From positions 1 to 64,000 of the forward strand of contig MGPQ01000012.1 in the NCBI GenBank assembly GCA_001797465.1: a DNA stretch of 64,000 bases. The letters run 5' to 3'. A model generated the notes under the pieces. The model was not told the origin of the DNA, searched no databases, and worked only from the letters and a program-made list of their open reading frames with translations. The translations under genes were made by a program, and so were the position numbers. The DNA is from Deltaproteobacteria bacterium GWB2_55_19 (lineage in GTDB: Bacteria > Desulfobacterota > GWC2-55-46). Below are positions 24,160 to 32,689 of the stretch, in pieces; positions within the stretch are counted from its first letter, which is position 1; each line of letters opens with the position of its first letter.

Positions 24160-24632
24160 CGGTAAGCCGTCCAGGACTGCCCCTCAAAGGGGCTTTAAGC
24201 AAAAGGGGTTTTACGGTCGTGGAGCTCCTTTTCGTCATGGGCATACTCGGCATACTCGCGGTCATTGCCATCCCGGCGTACACTTCCTTCATACAGAAGG
24301 CGAGGGAGACGGCGGTAGTAACGACGCTCTCCAAGATAAAGAGGGGCCAGGAGGTGTACAGGCTCGCGGATTCCGTGGGACTTTACACGGGCGACTTCCA
24401 GGCCCTCGTCGCGACAGGTGTTTTGTCGCCTGCGCCGGGGGGTGCGACGCGCGACGAGCACGATTACAGGTTCACGCTCGCCGCGGGCGTATCAGGCGGC
24501 GTTCCTTACTGGACGGTAAACGCCAACCCCCTCGATGCAAGCGCCTCGGCCAAGTGGTTTTACATCGACGACGCCGGTGTGGCGAGGTTCGAGACTGGCG
24601 CCCCAGCGAACTCCGGGAGCCCGTTGTTCTGA
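24156..24632 (+). CDS. Type IV pilin-like / pseudopilin protein
   Basis: This 158-residue protein has a prepilin signature: basic leader ending SKRG, then FTVVELLFVMGILGILAVIA, with Phe at +1 and Glu at +5 of the mature chain. The C-terminal part carries the G-secretin type beta region (DYRFTLAAGVSGG, WTVNANPLDASASAKWFYID), as in minor pilins and type II pseudopilins. PilD would cleave and methylate it. It overlaps the HAMP gene by 4 bases and is far from the main pil cluster (43.9-55.8 kb), so it may serve as a minor pilin. Confidence 0.8.
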   Translation: MTVSRPGLPLKGALSKRGFTVVELLFVMGILGILAVIAIPAYTSFIQKARETAVVTTLSKIKRGQEVYRLADSVGLYTGDFQALVATGVLSPAPGGATRDEHDYRFTLAAGVSGGVPYWTVNANPLDASASAKWFYIDDAGVARFETGAPANSGSPLF

Positions 24633-24747
24633 CCGTCGCCTGCGATGGACTTGCGTCTGGAAATGTGATATATACTCCGTAACGAGGGCCGTTGCCAGGG
24701 TGAGCGGGACCATCGCCGACCAAAGGCCAAAACATTACGGAGGTCTT

Positions 24748-25974
24748 ATGCAACACGGGTCCGAAAGGCCTGCAAGTCTCCTTCTTAAACGCGCTTCACT
24801 CGTCCTTATACTGGCAATACTCGCCTCCTTCTCAATCACATACGCCTCGTTTGCCGATGATGCCGGCGAAAGGACCGTTGAGTCTACCGGCATAGCCTCT
24901 GTCTCAGGCGGAAACCTCGCGCTCGCGAGGGACTCAGCCATTGCCGACGCTCTTAGGAAGGCCGTCGAGCAGGCCGTGGGCACGCTCGTAGCCTCTGAGA
25001 CGCTCGTTGAGAACTACCAGCCGCTCCGGGACAACGTCTACACGAAGACCGCCGGGTACATCCGCTCTTATACCGTAATACGCGAAGGCCAGTCCCCTGG
25101 GCTCTATCAGGCGACTGTAAGCGCGGTCGTGGCCATAGGCAACATAAAGGACGACCTCGGGGCGATGGGGCTCCTCCACGCCAAGGCCGAGCGCCCGAGG
25201 GTCCTCTTCATGATAGCCGAGAAGAGCATCGGCAGGAGGTACTACGCCTTCTGGTGGTGGGGGAGAAGCGAGTTCAAGGGGGAGGCCATAGACATGTCTT
25301 CCGCCGAGGCGTCGCTCAAAGAGAGGTTCCTAGAAAAGGGTTTCAATGTGGTCGACTCATCCGCAGGCACCGTCGTCATACAGGACGCCTTCAGGGTGGA
25401 GGACCTCTCCAGAGAGGGGGCCGCGAGGGTCGGGAGAGACCTTAACGCCGAGGTCGTTGTATTCGGCAAGGCGTTGGCGACCGAGGGCCCTCGCATGTCC
25501 GGGAGCGCCGTCGGGTCTTATATCGCCGACATCACGGCGCAGGCCGTCAGGGTGGACGACGGGGTTGTCCTCGGCTCCGCGAAAGGCCACGGGGTCTCAA
25601 GGCACATTTCAGAGGTGACGGGCGGGACAGAGGCGTTGTCAAAGGCGGCGATTGATTTAAGCGACAAGCTCATCACCCAGATAGCGGCGAAGTGGTCGCT
25701 CGGGCCTCAGCCCGTGACCTTGAAGATAGACAACATAAACGATTACAAGAGGCTCTCGGATATCAAGAACGCCCTCAAGGGCAGAGTCCGCGGGGTCTCC
25801 GGGGTCTACCAGAGGAAGTTCGAGGGCGGCTCGGCCACACTCGAACTCGATTCCAGGCTCACGGCCCAGAACATAGCGGACGAGATATCCAGGCTCGGGC
25901 TGAAACTCAAGGTGACGAGGACGACCGCTAACACGATTGAAGCCGCGTTGGAAGACGAACCGCAAAGGCCTTAA
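24748..25974 (+). CDS. FlgT-N-domain exported protein
   Basis: An N-terminal signal helix (SLVLILAILASFSITYA) is followed by a FlgT N-terminal-like domain (RTVESTGIASVSGGNLALAR, DSAIADALRKAVEQAV). A middle domain of TolB/CsgG-like character follows (VLFMIAEKSIG, AEVVVFGKALATEG), then a C-terminal alpha/beta module (TLKIDNINDYKRLSDIKNAL). In Vibrio, FlgT builds a flagellar outer ring, but there are no flagellar genes here. Start ATG 24748 follows ACGGAGG; longer frames upstream lack ribosome sites. It opens a run of four to five exported proteins and may form a periplasmic ring or scaffold. Confidence 0.7.
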   Translation: MQHGSERPASLLLKRASLVLILAILASFSITYASFADDAGERTVESTGIASVSGGNLALARDSAIADALRKAVEQAVGTLVASETLVENYQPLRDNVYTKTAGYIRSYTVIREGQSPGLYQATVSAVVAIGNIKDDLGAMGLLHAKAERPRVLFMIAEKSIGRRYYAFWWWGRSEFKGEAIDMSSAEASLKERFLEKGFNVVDSSAGTVVIQDAFRVEDLSREGAARVGRDLNAEVVVFGKALATEGPRMSGSAVGSYIADITAQAVRVDDGVVLGSAKGHGVSRHISEVTGGTEALSKAAIDLSDKLITQIAAKWSLGPQPVTLKIDNINDYKRLSDIKNALKGRVRGVSGVYQRKFEGGSATLELDSRLTAQNIADEISRLGLKLKVTRTTANTIEAALEDEPQRP

Positions 25975-26014
25975 GAACGTGGCAGGATTTTTGCTGGCAA
26001 TAAGGGAGTAAGTG

Positions 26015-26857
26015 ATGAGTAAGAGGTTTTTTGTCCTGTTAGCGATACTGCTATTCCTCGCGGCGGCCTGCGTAGCGCCGCAAAGACGCGTGCGGCCTGA
26101 CCCGTCGAACCCGGTCTATACGGTCGCGCTCCTTCCCATGTACAACGCGACTAACGACGTCGACGGGCCCAGGGCCGTGAGGGAGGCGTTCTTCAAAAGG
26201 CTGGATAACATGAACTACCTGCCGAAGGCCCTCTCCGAGGTCGACCAGACCCTCATGGACAGGATGGGCATTACCCTCGGGAGCCAGCTTGAGATGACAA
26301 GCCCCAGGGAGCTTGGAGAGACGCTCGGGGTAGACGGCGTTATATACGGGTATCTCCTTAATTTTGACGATGTGACGACCGGCCTCTATAATATGAAAAA
26401 GGTAAGGGCGGCCTTTAAGCTTGTGGATGCGAGGACAGGCAGGGTCGTCTGGGCGCGGGCGCTCGGCGTTAAGAGCGGGCTCGCCGGCGGCGATGTGGGC
26501 GTTGGGGTGACGCTCCTTAAGGAGCTGAAAGGGGACGGCCTGGAGGATTTGAAAAACATAAAGGGGCTCTCTGATATCCCGGGCCTTGCCGACTGGCATC
26601 TGCTCCGGGCCGGGAAGACCGAGAAGGTCGAGGACGCCGCCATGCTAGCCATAGGGGAGAAGCTCTTCTCAAAGGCCCTCGGCGTGCACCTGAAATTCGA
26701 GACCGATGAAATGATAGACAAGCTCATGGCCGGCTTCCCGGCAGGCCCTGGGACGGCAAGTAGAGGAGAGCCCGCAGTGGCGGACGAGGCGAGGCCGAGG
26801 TACAGGGACCCCGCGCCTCCTCCCCCGGGAAGGCCCCTCCCGCCGCCGTGGAGATGA
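26015..26857 (+). CDS. DUF799-like lipoprotein
   Basis: This 280-residue protein has a lipoprotein signal (LLAILLFLAAACVAP, lipobox AAAC). The core resembles the DUF799/GNA1162 lipoprotein family (VYTVALLPMYNATNDVDGP; GVDGVIYGYLLNFDD), which shares a fold with the CsgG N domain. A proline-rich tail (PPPPGRPLPPPW) ends the protein. Start ATG 26015 follows GGGAG. GNA1162 relatives are found with CsgG-like partners, as here with the next gene. Function is unknown; an outer-membrane-anchored subunit of a secretion or envelope complex is the best inference. Confidence 0.7.
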   Translation: MSKRFFVLLAILLFLAAACVAPQRRVRPDPSNPVYTVALLPMYNATNDVDGPRAVREAFFKRLDNMNYLPKALSEVDQTLMDRMGITLGSQLEMTSPRELGETLGVDGVIYGYLLNFDDVTTGLYNMKKVRAAFKLVDARTGRVVWARALGVKSGLAGGDVGVGVTLLKELKGDGLEDLKNIKGLSDIPGLADWHLLRAGKTEKVEDAAMLAIGEKLFSKALGVHLKFETDEMIDKLMAGFPAGPGTASRGEPAVADEARPRYRDPAPPPPGRPLPPPWR

Positions 26858-26900
26858 GGCTGGCGGAGACCGAAAAAACATGGCAAACGGAGGCATACCT

Positions 26901-27866
26901 ATGATAAAAAACCTGAAGGCCGGCTATGCCGCGCTCTTCGCACTCGCCATATTGCAGACGCCGTTTCTCGGCGGTTGCACCCCGACGACGACAGGCGCTG
27001 TAAAGGACGACGTAAGCATCACGGGCCAGACGCAGAGGCTTGAAGCGACAGGGGGTTTATATCGCGGCCCCGAGTACAACATAGCCATACTCCACTTCGA
27101 TAACAGGACGCCGTCGAGGGTCATAGGCGTGGGAGAGGCGGCGGCCGAGATATTGAGGACCATCGTCAAGCAGTCGGGGCTGGAACCCGTGACGCTTACA
27201 CGGGACGAGATGCGGGCGCAGGAGAGGTTGATCGAACTACAACAGTCCGGCGCTGTGAAGACCGGCAAGAAGGACGCGGCAGAGGGTTTCGCGTCCGTGG
27301 ACTTCAGGATCTCCGGCGCGATAACCTCGTACTCTGAGCTTGAGGAGTCCTCCGACGTGCTCCTGGCGCAATCCAAGACACATGTGGCGCGCGTGCAGGT
27401 CGATTATTCTCTTGTTGACGTCGCAACCGGCATGAGCCTCGTTTCCGAATCCGGCGTGGGCGAGTACAGGAAAAAGACCGGCGGCCTCCTCGGCCTGGGG
27501 TCGAGGTCCACTTCCGACGCGTCGCTTCGCGACGGCGCGTTAAGGGACGCGCTCTCCAAGGCCATGACGAAGATGATAGAGAAGCTCAACGCCATCCCCT
27601 TTACGACAAGGGTTGTCCTTGTCGAGCCGGGCGCAATCGTCATAAGGGCCGGCACGAAGTCCCGCCTTGAGCCGGGGACCGTCCTCGGCGTATACAGGCC
27701 AGGGGCCGAGCTCATAGACCCGGATACAGGCAGATCCCTCGGCAAAAGGGACAGGCTCATAGGCGAAGTGATACTCACGATGCACCAGAACGAGAAGATA
27801 TCTGAAGCGTCCGTAAAGTCCGGCGCTGGGTTCCAGGCCGGTGACATAGTAAAGGCCCTAAAATAG
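26901..27866 (+). CDS. CsgG-family lipoprotein
   Basis: This 321-residue lipoprotein (lipobox LGGC) has a CsgG-like core: YNIAILHFDNRTPSRVIGVG, DFRISGAITSYSELEES, and VQVDYSLVDVATGMSLVSES. A C-terminal domain, EPGTVLGVYRPGAELIDPDT, is of the FlgT-C kind. CsgG itself forms the nonameric curli export pore in the outer membrane. No curlin-like gene is seen here. Start ATG 26901 follows GGAGG by seven bases; an earlier ATG at 26880 has no site. It forms an operon with the preceding and following exported proteins. Confidence 0.72.
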   Translation: MIKNLKAGYAALFALAILQTPFLGGCTPTTTGAVKDDVSITGQTQRLEATGGLYRGPEYNIAILHFDNRTPSRVIGVGEAAAEILRTIVKQSGLEPVTLTRDEMRAQERLIELQQSGAVKTGKKDAAEGFASVDFRISGAITSYSELEESSDVLLAQSKTHVARVQVDYSLVDVATGMSLVSESGVGEYRKKTGGLLGLGSRSTSDASLRDGALRDALSKAMTKMIEKLNAIPFTTRVVLVEPGAIVIRAGTKSRLEPGTVLGVYRPGAELIDPDTGRSLGKRDRLIGEVILTMHQNEKISEASVKSGAGFQAGDIVKALK

Positions 27867-27875
27867 GAGGTTTTG

Positions 27876-29087
27876 ATGAAGAAGCTCTTGGCCGCATTTT
27901 CACTCCTCCTGCTCTCCGCCTTTGTTTTTTCGGGGTGCGCGAAGCAACTGCCGAAGTGCGACGGCGTAGAGGACAACCCTATCCACCACTACCGTATGGG
28001 CATGGAGTTGCTTGACCAGAAGAAGACCGACGAGGCGGCCTCTAAATTCGAGCGCGCCTCCTATTGCGACGATAATTACGGGCCCGCGCACGCCGGGCTC
28101 GCCATAGTGGAGGCTATGAGGGCCACAGCCAAGAAGGACAACTCCTACAAGAAGGTGGACGCCGAGCGCGCCAGCGAGCACCTGAAGGCCGCGTACAAGA
28201 ACGCGTCAAGGCCCGAGGACGAGTTCGCCTATTACCTCGCCTCCATGCGCGTGTTCACGATACTCAAGGCCTCGAAGGGGTGGCTTGGGGAGGTCGAGGA
28301 CGACTACAAGGACGCCATGAAGCTCAAGGTGGATGAGAGGAAGCTCATATATTACGACGGCAGGGAGGCCGCGAGCTACTTCATGGGCATCGCCTTTCTC
28401 GAGGCCCGGGAGTTTCAGAGGGCGCGGGACATGTTCGGAAACGTCCTTGGCGAGAGGGCCGAGTCCAAATGGGCCGCGCGCGCGGACAAGGCATGGAAGA
28501 AGGTCGATAAGATCGTAAGGGCCCTTGCCGGGATCACATTAGGCGACGTCGGCAGGGAAATAGCGGTAAAGGATTCCGTCGGCAGGGCCGACATGGCCGC
28601 TCTCCTTATAGACGAGCTTAAGGTCGACAAGCTCTTCGCTGGCAGGATACCGCTTGCGATGGCGGATAAAAAGAAGGCCGAGTTCGTCCCGGCCGATATG
28701 CTCAATAACCCGTTCAGGGAAGAGGCCGAGACCCTAATGAAGTGGAACGTCAGGGGCCTTGAGCCGATATACGATGAAATGACGAAGGCCTACCTCTTCA
28801 AGCCCGATAACCAGGTGACGAGAAAGGAGCTCGCCTTCGTAATCGAGGACGTCCTCATGAAGATAACGGGTGACGAGGGGCTGGCAACTGCATACTTCGG
28901 CCACGAGAAGTCCCCGTTCCCGGACGTCGCCCCGTCGTCGGCATGGTACAACGCCATCATGAACGTGGCTACGAGGAACATCATGGAAGGTGAGCTCTCA
29001 GGGGAGTTCAGGCCGAACGACAGCGTCGACGGGGCCGAGGCGATCCTTGCCGTACGCGTCCTCAGACAGCACCTGAACATACATTAA
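27876..29087 (+). CDS. Lipoprotein with TPR-like repeats and SLH domain
   Basis: This 403-residue lipoprotein (lipobox FSGC) has an alpha-helical TPR-like middle (HYRMGMELLDQKKTDEAASK and later YFMGIAFLEAREFQRARDMF). A C-terminal S-layer-homology-like region follows (SPFPDVAPSSAWYNAIMNVA, then FRPNDSVDGAEAILAV). SLH domains bind cell-wall polymers, so this lipoprotein could tie the outer membrane to peptidoglycan. Start ATG 27876 follows TAGGAGG; a TTG one codon earlier is less likely. It ends the closely spaced operon begun at 24748 and is followed by a CCTCTAAAAAT palindrome. Confidence 0.75.
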   Translation: MKKLLAAFSLLLLSAFVFSGCAKQLPKCDGVEDNPIHHYRMGMELLDQKKTDEAASKFERASYCDDNYGPAHAGLAIVEAMRATAKKDNSYKKVDAERASEHLKAAYKNASRPEDEFAYYLASMRVFTILKASKGWLGEVEDDYKDAMKLKVDERKLIYYDGREAASYFMGIAFLEAREFQRARDMFGNVLGERAESKWAARADKAWKKVDKIVRALAGITLGDVGREIAVKDSVGRADMAALLIDELKVDKLFAGRIPLAMADKKKAEFVPADMLNNPFREEAETLMKWNVRGLEPIYDEMTKAYLFKPDNQVTRKELAFVIEDVLMKITGDEGLATAYFGHEKSPFPDVAPSSAWYNAIMNVATRNIMEGELSGEFRPNDSVDGAEAILAVRVLRQHLNIH

Positions 29088-29099
29088 TGGCTATCTCAA

Positions 29100-29138
29100 G
29101 GGCTACCTCTAAAAATTCCTTATTTTTGGAGGTAGCCC
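29100..29138. repeat. CCTCTAAAAAT palindrome, copy 4
   Basis: GGGCTACCTCTAAAAAT (29100-29116) and ATTTTTGGAGGTAGCCC (29122-29138) pair over 17 positions with one G-U wobble and a 5-base loop. It is the longest stem of the four copies and lies between the SLH lipoprotein and LPP20-like genes. Confidence 0.85.
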
Positions 29139-29193
29139 TAAAGTCACTGAACAAATCCAGGTTTGAGGGTATAAGCCCTGTTAAGGAGGAAGG

Positions 29194-30033
29194 ATGAGAA
29201 TACTCAAGGTCCTTATCGTACCCGTGGTCCTGTTCCTTTTTGCCGTCGTTGCCTGGGCCGAGGTCATGCCGCAGGTGACGACCGACCAGAGGCAGGCGTT
29301 TGTGACAGGCTCGATAGTAGTAAAAGGCGAGGCTGTCGCTGACAGGGCCCTCCCTGCCGGACAGAGGAGGCTCATGGCCCTTAGAGGCGCTAAGGTCGTG
29401 GCCTTCAGGGAAGTGGCGGAGATAATGGAAGGCGTGACCGTCACTGGCGAGACAATGGTTGTGAACATGGCCGCGGAATCCGATACCATACGCTCTACTG
29501 TGCAGGGGATAGTCAAGGGGGCGCAGATAGTCAAGGAGGGCTATGACCCCTTAAGCGAGACCGCCGTGGTATATCTCTCGGTGCCGCTGACCGGCCCCAA
29601 CGGCATCTTCGCCCAGCTCCTTCCCCAGGTGGTGCAGATGTTGCCGCCCCCGGCATTCCTCCCGTACCAGCCGCAACCAGACGTCATGCAGGCGAGGCAC
29701 GACGGCCTCATAATAGATTGCAGGTCGCAGGCCTTCAAGCCCGCGCTTATAAACAGGATAGTGACGAAGAACGGAGAGATGATCTACGACCCGGCGCGGG
29801 TCGCGCAGGAGATCCTTGTCGAGAGGGGCGCGGCAGAGTACACGAACGACGTGGGCAAGGCCAAGGCGCTGCTCTCCGAGCGGGGCTCTTCGAACCCGCT
29901 TGTCGTGAAGGCCGGGGGCGTTGTAAAGGGGACCGACGTCGAGGTGGCGCCCGAGGACGCGTCACAGATATTCTCATCGAACCAGTCGGCCAATTACCTC
30001 GAGGGCGCGAAGGTCGTATTCGTCCTCAGATAG
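29194..30033 (+). CDS. LPP20/FlgT-N-like exported protein
   Basis: This 279-residue protein has a signal peptide (VLIVPVVLFLFAVVAWA) and an LPP20-like domain related to FlgT-N (GQRRLMALRGAKVVAFREVA, VNMAAESDTIRSTVQGIV). A proline-rich linker (PPPAFLPYQPQP) and a C-terminal alpha/beta domain (DGLIIDCRSQAFKPALINRI) follow. A Lys-Ala-rich stretch with the repeat YTNDVGKAKALLSERG follows. There is a GGAGG start site. It is probably part of the same envelope module as the CsgG and DUF799 proteins, a second LPP20/FlgT-N protein within 4.5 kb. The molecular function is unknown. Confidence 0.68.
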   Translation: MRILKVLIVPVVLFLFAVVAWAEVMPQVTTDQRQAFVTGSIVVKGEAVADRALPAGQRRLMALRGAKVVAFREVAEIMEGVTVTGETMVVNMAAESDTIRSTVQGIVKGAQIVKEGYDPLSETAVVYLSVPLTGPNGIFAQLLPQVVQMLPPPAFLPYQPQPDVMQARHDGLIIDCRSQAFKPALINRIVTKNGEMIYDPARVAQEILVERGAAEYTNDVGKAKALLSERGSSNPLVVKAGGVVKGTDVEVAPEDASQIFSSNQSANYLEGAKVVFVLR

Positions 30034-30143
30034 GGGCAGGCCGTCTTTTGACACTCCCTTTTTATCTGACGGGAGGGGATAGCCGGGGGCGAAGTCTTTC
30101 GCCATCGCCAGCCCTTCCCCCATAAAGGGGTAGTGGATTAAGG

Positions 30144-30159
30144 CCGCGGCAAGCCGCGG
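30144..30159. other. GC-rich hairpin
   Basis: CCGCGGC and GCCGCGG pair around an AA loop in the 175-base gap between the LPP20-like protein and the barrel gene. There is no T run; the role is unknown. Confidence 0.4.
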
Positions 30160-30208
30160 CGCATCAACCTTGAGAGAGAAGCAAGATAAATCCATTCCGG
30201 AGGTGTAT

Positions 30209-30958
30209 GTGAAAAAGTTTCTCGCGGCTTCTTTGGTCTTTGCGGCAACACTGGCTACCGCCGCTACCGCTTCGGCGGTAGTGGACGTAGAGGGCAGGTA
30301 CTGGTTTACGAACATGGACGGCACGGTCCAGGTCTCGAACGGGGCGGTCGGCACCGAACTCGACATCGTCGACGACCTCGGCATGGAGGACAAAAACTTC
30401 TTCGAGGGCAGGGTAACGCTCGAGCTCGGGAGCCACAAGCTCAGGTACGGGTACATGCCGCTTAAGTGGAGCGGATCAACGACCTTAACCGAGTCCGTCA
30501 CCTTCGCCGGGCAGACCTACACCGCCAGCGCCGACGTGGATTCCGAATTGAACCTTGCGTACCACAGGCTCGGGTATGAGTACGACTTCATAGACCTGCT
30601 TAACAACAAGCTCGGGGTGATAGTGGAGCTTAAGTACTTCGACGGCGACGCCTCGCTCGCCTCCGCCGCACTCGGCCTTGACGAGTCGGAGACGTTCAAG
30701 CTCCCGATACCGACCGTCGGCGTCGCCGCGCAGGTAGGCCTGCCGATGATATTCTCCGTAGGCGGCGAGATCACCGGCATATCGCTCGGGTCCTCGGCGT
30801 ATCTCGTAGACGCCGAGGCGGCGGTGAATCTAAAGCCCGCGCCGTTTGTCATAATCTCCGGCGGGTACAGGATATTCAAGATGCACGCCGAGAGCGACAA
30901 CGACCTCGCCGAGGTCTCTCTATCCGGCCCGTTCTTGTCTTTAAGGGCGGACTTCTGA
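30209..30958 (+). CDS. Outer-membrane beta-barrel protein
   Basis: This protein of about 249 residues has a signal peptide (FLAASLVFAATLATAATASA) and eight or so amphipathic strands (VDVEGRYWFTNMDGTV, KLRYGYMPLKWSGS, LAYHRLGYEYDFID, YRIFKMHA) ending in LRADF, a terminal aromatic residue. This is the form of a small OmpA/OprF-like or OMP_b-brl barrel. I start at GTG 30209, preceded by GGAGG; the frame from 30170 has no site. It closes the envelope-protein run and is followed by a strong terminator. Substrate unknown. Confidence 0.7.
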   Translation: MKKFLAASLVFAATLATAATASAVVDVEGRYWFTNMDGTVQVSNGAVGTELDIVDDLGMEDKNFFEGRVTLELGSHKLRYGYMPLKWSGSTTLTESVTFAGQTYTASADVDSELNLAYHRLGYEYDFIDLLNNKLGVIVELKYFDGDASLASAALGLDESETFKLPIPTVGVAAQVGLPMIFSVGGEITGISLGSSAYLVDAEAAVNLKPAPFVIISGGYRIFKMHAESDNDLAEVSLSGPFLSLRADF

Positions 30959-30995
30959 TCCTTTGACCGCCAGTTTTCAGGCTGGGGTAAACGAG

Positions 30996-31036
30996 GGGGG
31001 ACTTCCGCGTCAGGGAAGTCCCCCTGGAATTTTTTT
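30996..31036 (+). terminator. Strong intrinsic terminator
   Basis: GGGGGACTTCC (30996-31006) and GGAAGTCCCCC (31014-31024) form an 11-bp stem with a 7-base loop, followed by a T run (31030-31036). It ends the envelope module ahead of the Mla operon. The 170 bases after it hold nothing I recognise. Confidence 0.85.
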
Positions 31037-31207
31037 ATAGGACTCTCCCGGAGCCCTTCTGCTTCGCTGGAATCAAGGCCCTGGGCGCAGGCGTTCAGGA
31101 TAAGGACGCCGGATTAACATCGCCTCTCGGCGTCTCGCGCCCGGCGTTTATTTGAGGCCCGGGTGATTTTATGGTTTTTGAGCGGCCTGTCAAGGCAAAA
31201 AAAATGA

Positions 31208-31993
31208 ATGGAAACGCTTAAAACGTTAGGCAGGGAGCTCCTGGAGAGGGCGAAGGTCCTCTTTGAGTTCTGGAAGATAATCGTCTCAACGGCGGAATCC
31301 GTCCTTTTCCGGTTCAACCTCGGACGCAAGGCGACGCTTGACGTCCTCCTTAAGCAGGTCTATTTCACGGCCTTTGAGGCGCTCCCGATAATATCCTGGA
31401 TAGCCCTGATCATCGGGCTCATCATCGTCACCCAGGCCTTGAGCATCCTGCCGAGGCTCGGAGGCGAGGGGCTCATCGGCGAGATACTCGTCTGGGTACT
31501 CATAAGGGAGCTCGGGCCCGTGTTCGCCTCCGTCATAGTGATTGCGAGGAGCGGCACCGCCATGGCTTCCGAGCTCGGGCTGATGAAGAGCTCGAATGAG
31601 GTCTCGGCGCTCGAGGTGATGGGCATAGACCCCATGCACTATCTAATCGCGCCGAGGGTCCTCGGGACGATGATAAGCGTCTTTGTCCTCACCTTTTATT
31701 TTGAGGCGATATCGATACTCGGCGGCTACCTGCTCGCCGGTTTCGGAAAGAACATCGCCTTTTCCGTCTTTGTCGATTCCATCATGCAGGCCATGGGTTT
31801 TGTCGAGGTCTCGGTCTCGCTCCTTAAGAGTCTCCTCTTCGGGCTGATTATCGGGACCGTCAGCTCTTATTACGGCCTGAGGGTTAAGAGGTCGATAACA
31901 GAGATACCGCAGGCTACCACGAAGGCGGTCATGGGGAGCCTCAGGCTCGTTTTCGTAACCGACGCGGTCATAACCATCCTCTTTTTCATCTGA
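31208..31993 (+). CDS. mlaE: MlaE-type ABC transporter permease
   Basis: This 261-residue inner-membrane permease of the MCE/Mla phospholipid transport systems has five or so hydrophobic segments. The family signatures are VLIRELGPVFASVIVIARSG (with the RELGP motif), SALEVMGIDPMHYLIAPRVL and the C-terminal TTKAVMGSLRLVFVTD. MlaE forms the membrane part that passes phospholipid between inner membrane and the MCE protein. The mlaF-like and mlaD-like genes follow at once. Confidence 0.9.
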   Translation: METLKTLGRELLERAKVLFEFWKIIVSTAESVLFRFNLGRKATLDVLLKQVYFTAFEALPIISWIALIIGLIIVTQALSILPRLGGEGLIGEILVWVLIRELGPVFASVIVIARSGTAMASELGLMKSSNEVSALEVMGIDPMHYLIAPRVLGTMISVFVLTFYFEAISILGGYLLAGFGKNIAFSVFVDSIMQAMGFVEVSVSLLKSLLFGLIIGTVSSYYGLRVKRSITEIPQATTKAVMGSLRLVFVTDAVITILFFI

Positions 31994-31998
31994 ATATT

Positions 31999-32688
31999 AT
32001 GGGAACGCTTGTCGATATAAAGTCCGTATCCTGCTACAACGAGGCGGGCCGTCCGCTTTTTGAGGACGCGAGCCTTTCTTTCTCAGGCGGGGAAAGGGTG
32101 CTCATCATCGCGCCCGTGGCCTCTGGAAAAAGCGTCCTCATAAGGATGCTCGCCGGACTCTCCATGCCCGATAAGGGTACGGTCAGGGTCTTCGGCGAGG
32201 ATATCGCTTCGCTTACGAAGGACGGGCTCAATAAGCTCAGACAGAGGATGGGGTTCGTCTTTCACGACTCCGTCCTCATAAGCAATTTGAAGGTCATTGA
32301 AAACGTCGCGTTGCCGCTCATATATCATCGCGCCGCGCTGTCTTATGAGGATGCCATGCAGAAGGCGGCGAGGCTCCTGGAGGGGACCGGCTTCAGGGGC
32401 GACCTGTGGGGCCTGCCTGGGATGCTCCCGCTTTACGCGAAAAAGGAAATCGCGCTCGCGAGGGCGCTTGTCCTGAGGCCTGAGATAATCGTCTGCGAGA
32501 ACCTCTGGGACGGCCTTACGGACACGGAAAAGACGGGTCTCTCGTCGCTCCTACTCCAGTACCATAAGTCGAACCCCGGGGGCCTCCTTGTCTTTACGGC
32601 CCTGTCCGACGCGGACGCGCCGCACGTGCGGCCCCATCGCGTAATAAGAATAGAGGGTTGCATGATATCAGAGGAATTAAGGGCTTAG
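31999..32688 (+). CDS. mlaF: Degenerate MlaF-type ABC ATPase
   Basis: This 229-residue protein aligns with MlaF along its whole length, but most catalytic signatures are altered. Walker A reads APVASGKS in place of GPSGxGKT. The Q-loop Gln is His (FVFHDS). The LSGGx signature is replaced by LPLYAKKEIALARAL. Walker B reads IIVCENL instead of IIFDEP. The H-loop His is absent (VFTALSDADAP). Only SGKS and the glutamate-like position remain. It is in frame, coupled to its neighbours and free of stops, so it is a pseudoenzyme more than a decayed gene, or depends on a second ATPase. Confidence 0.78.
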   Translation: MGTLVDIKSVSCYNEAGRPLFEDASLSFSGGERVLIIAPVASGKSVLIRMLAGLSMPDKGTVRVFGEDIASLTKDGLNKLRQRMGFVFHDSVLISNLKVIENVALPLIYHRAALSYEDAMQKAARLLEGTGFRGDLWGLPGMLPLYAKKEIALARALVLRPEIIVCENLWDGLTDTEKTGLSSLLLQYHKSNPGGLLVFTALSDADAPHVRPHRVIRIEGCMISEELRA

Positions 32689-32689
32689 G

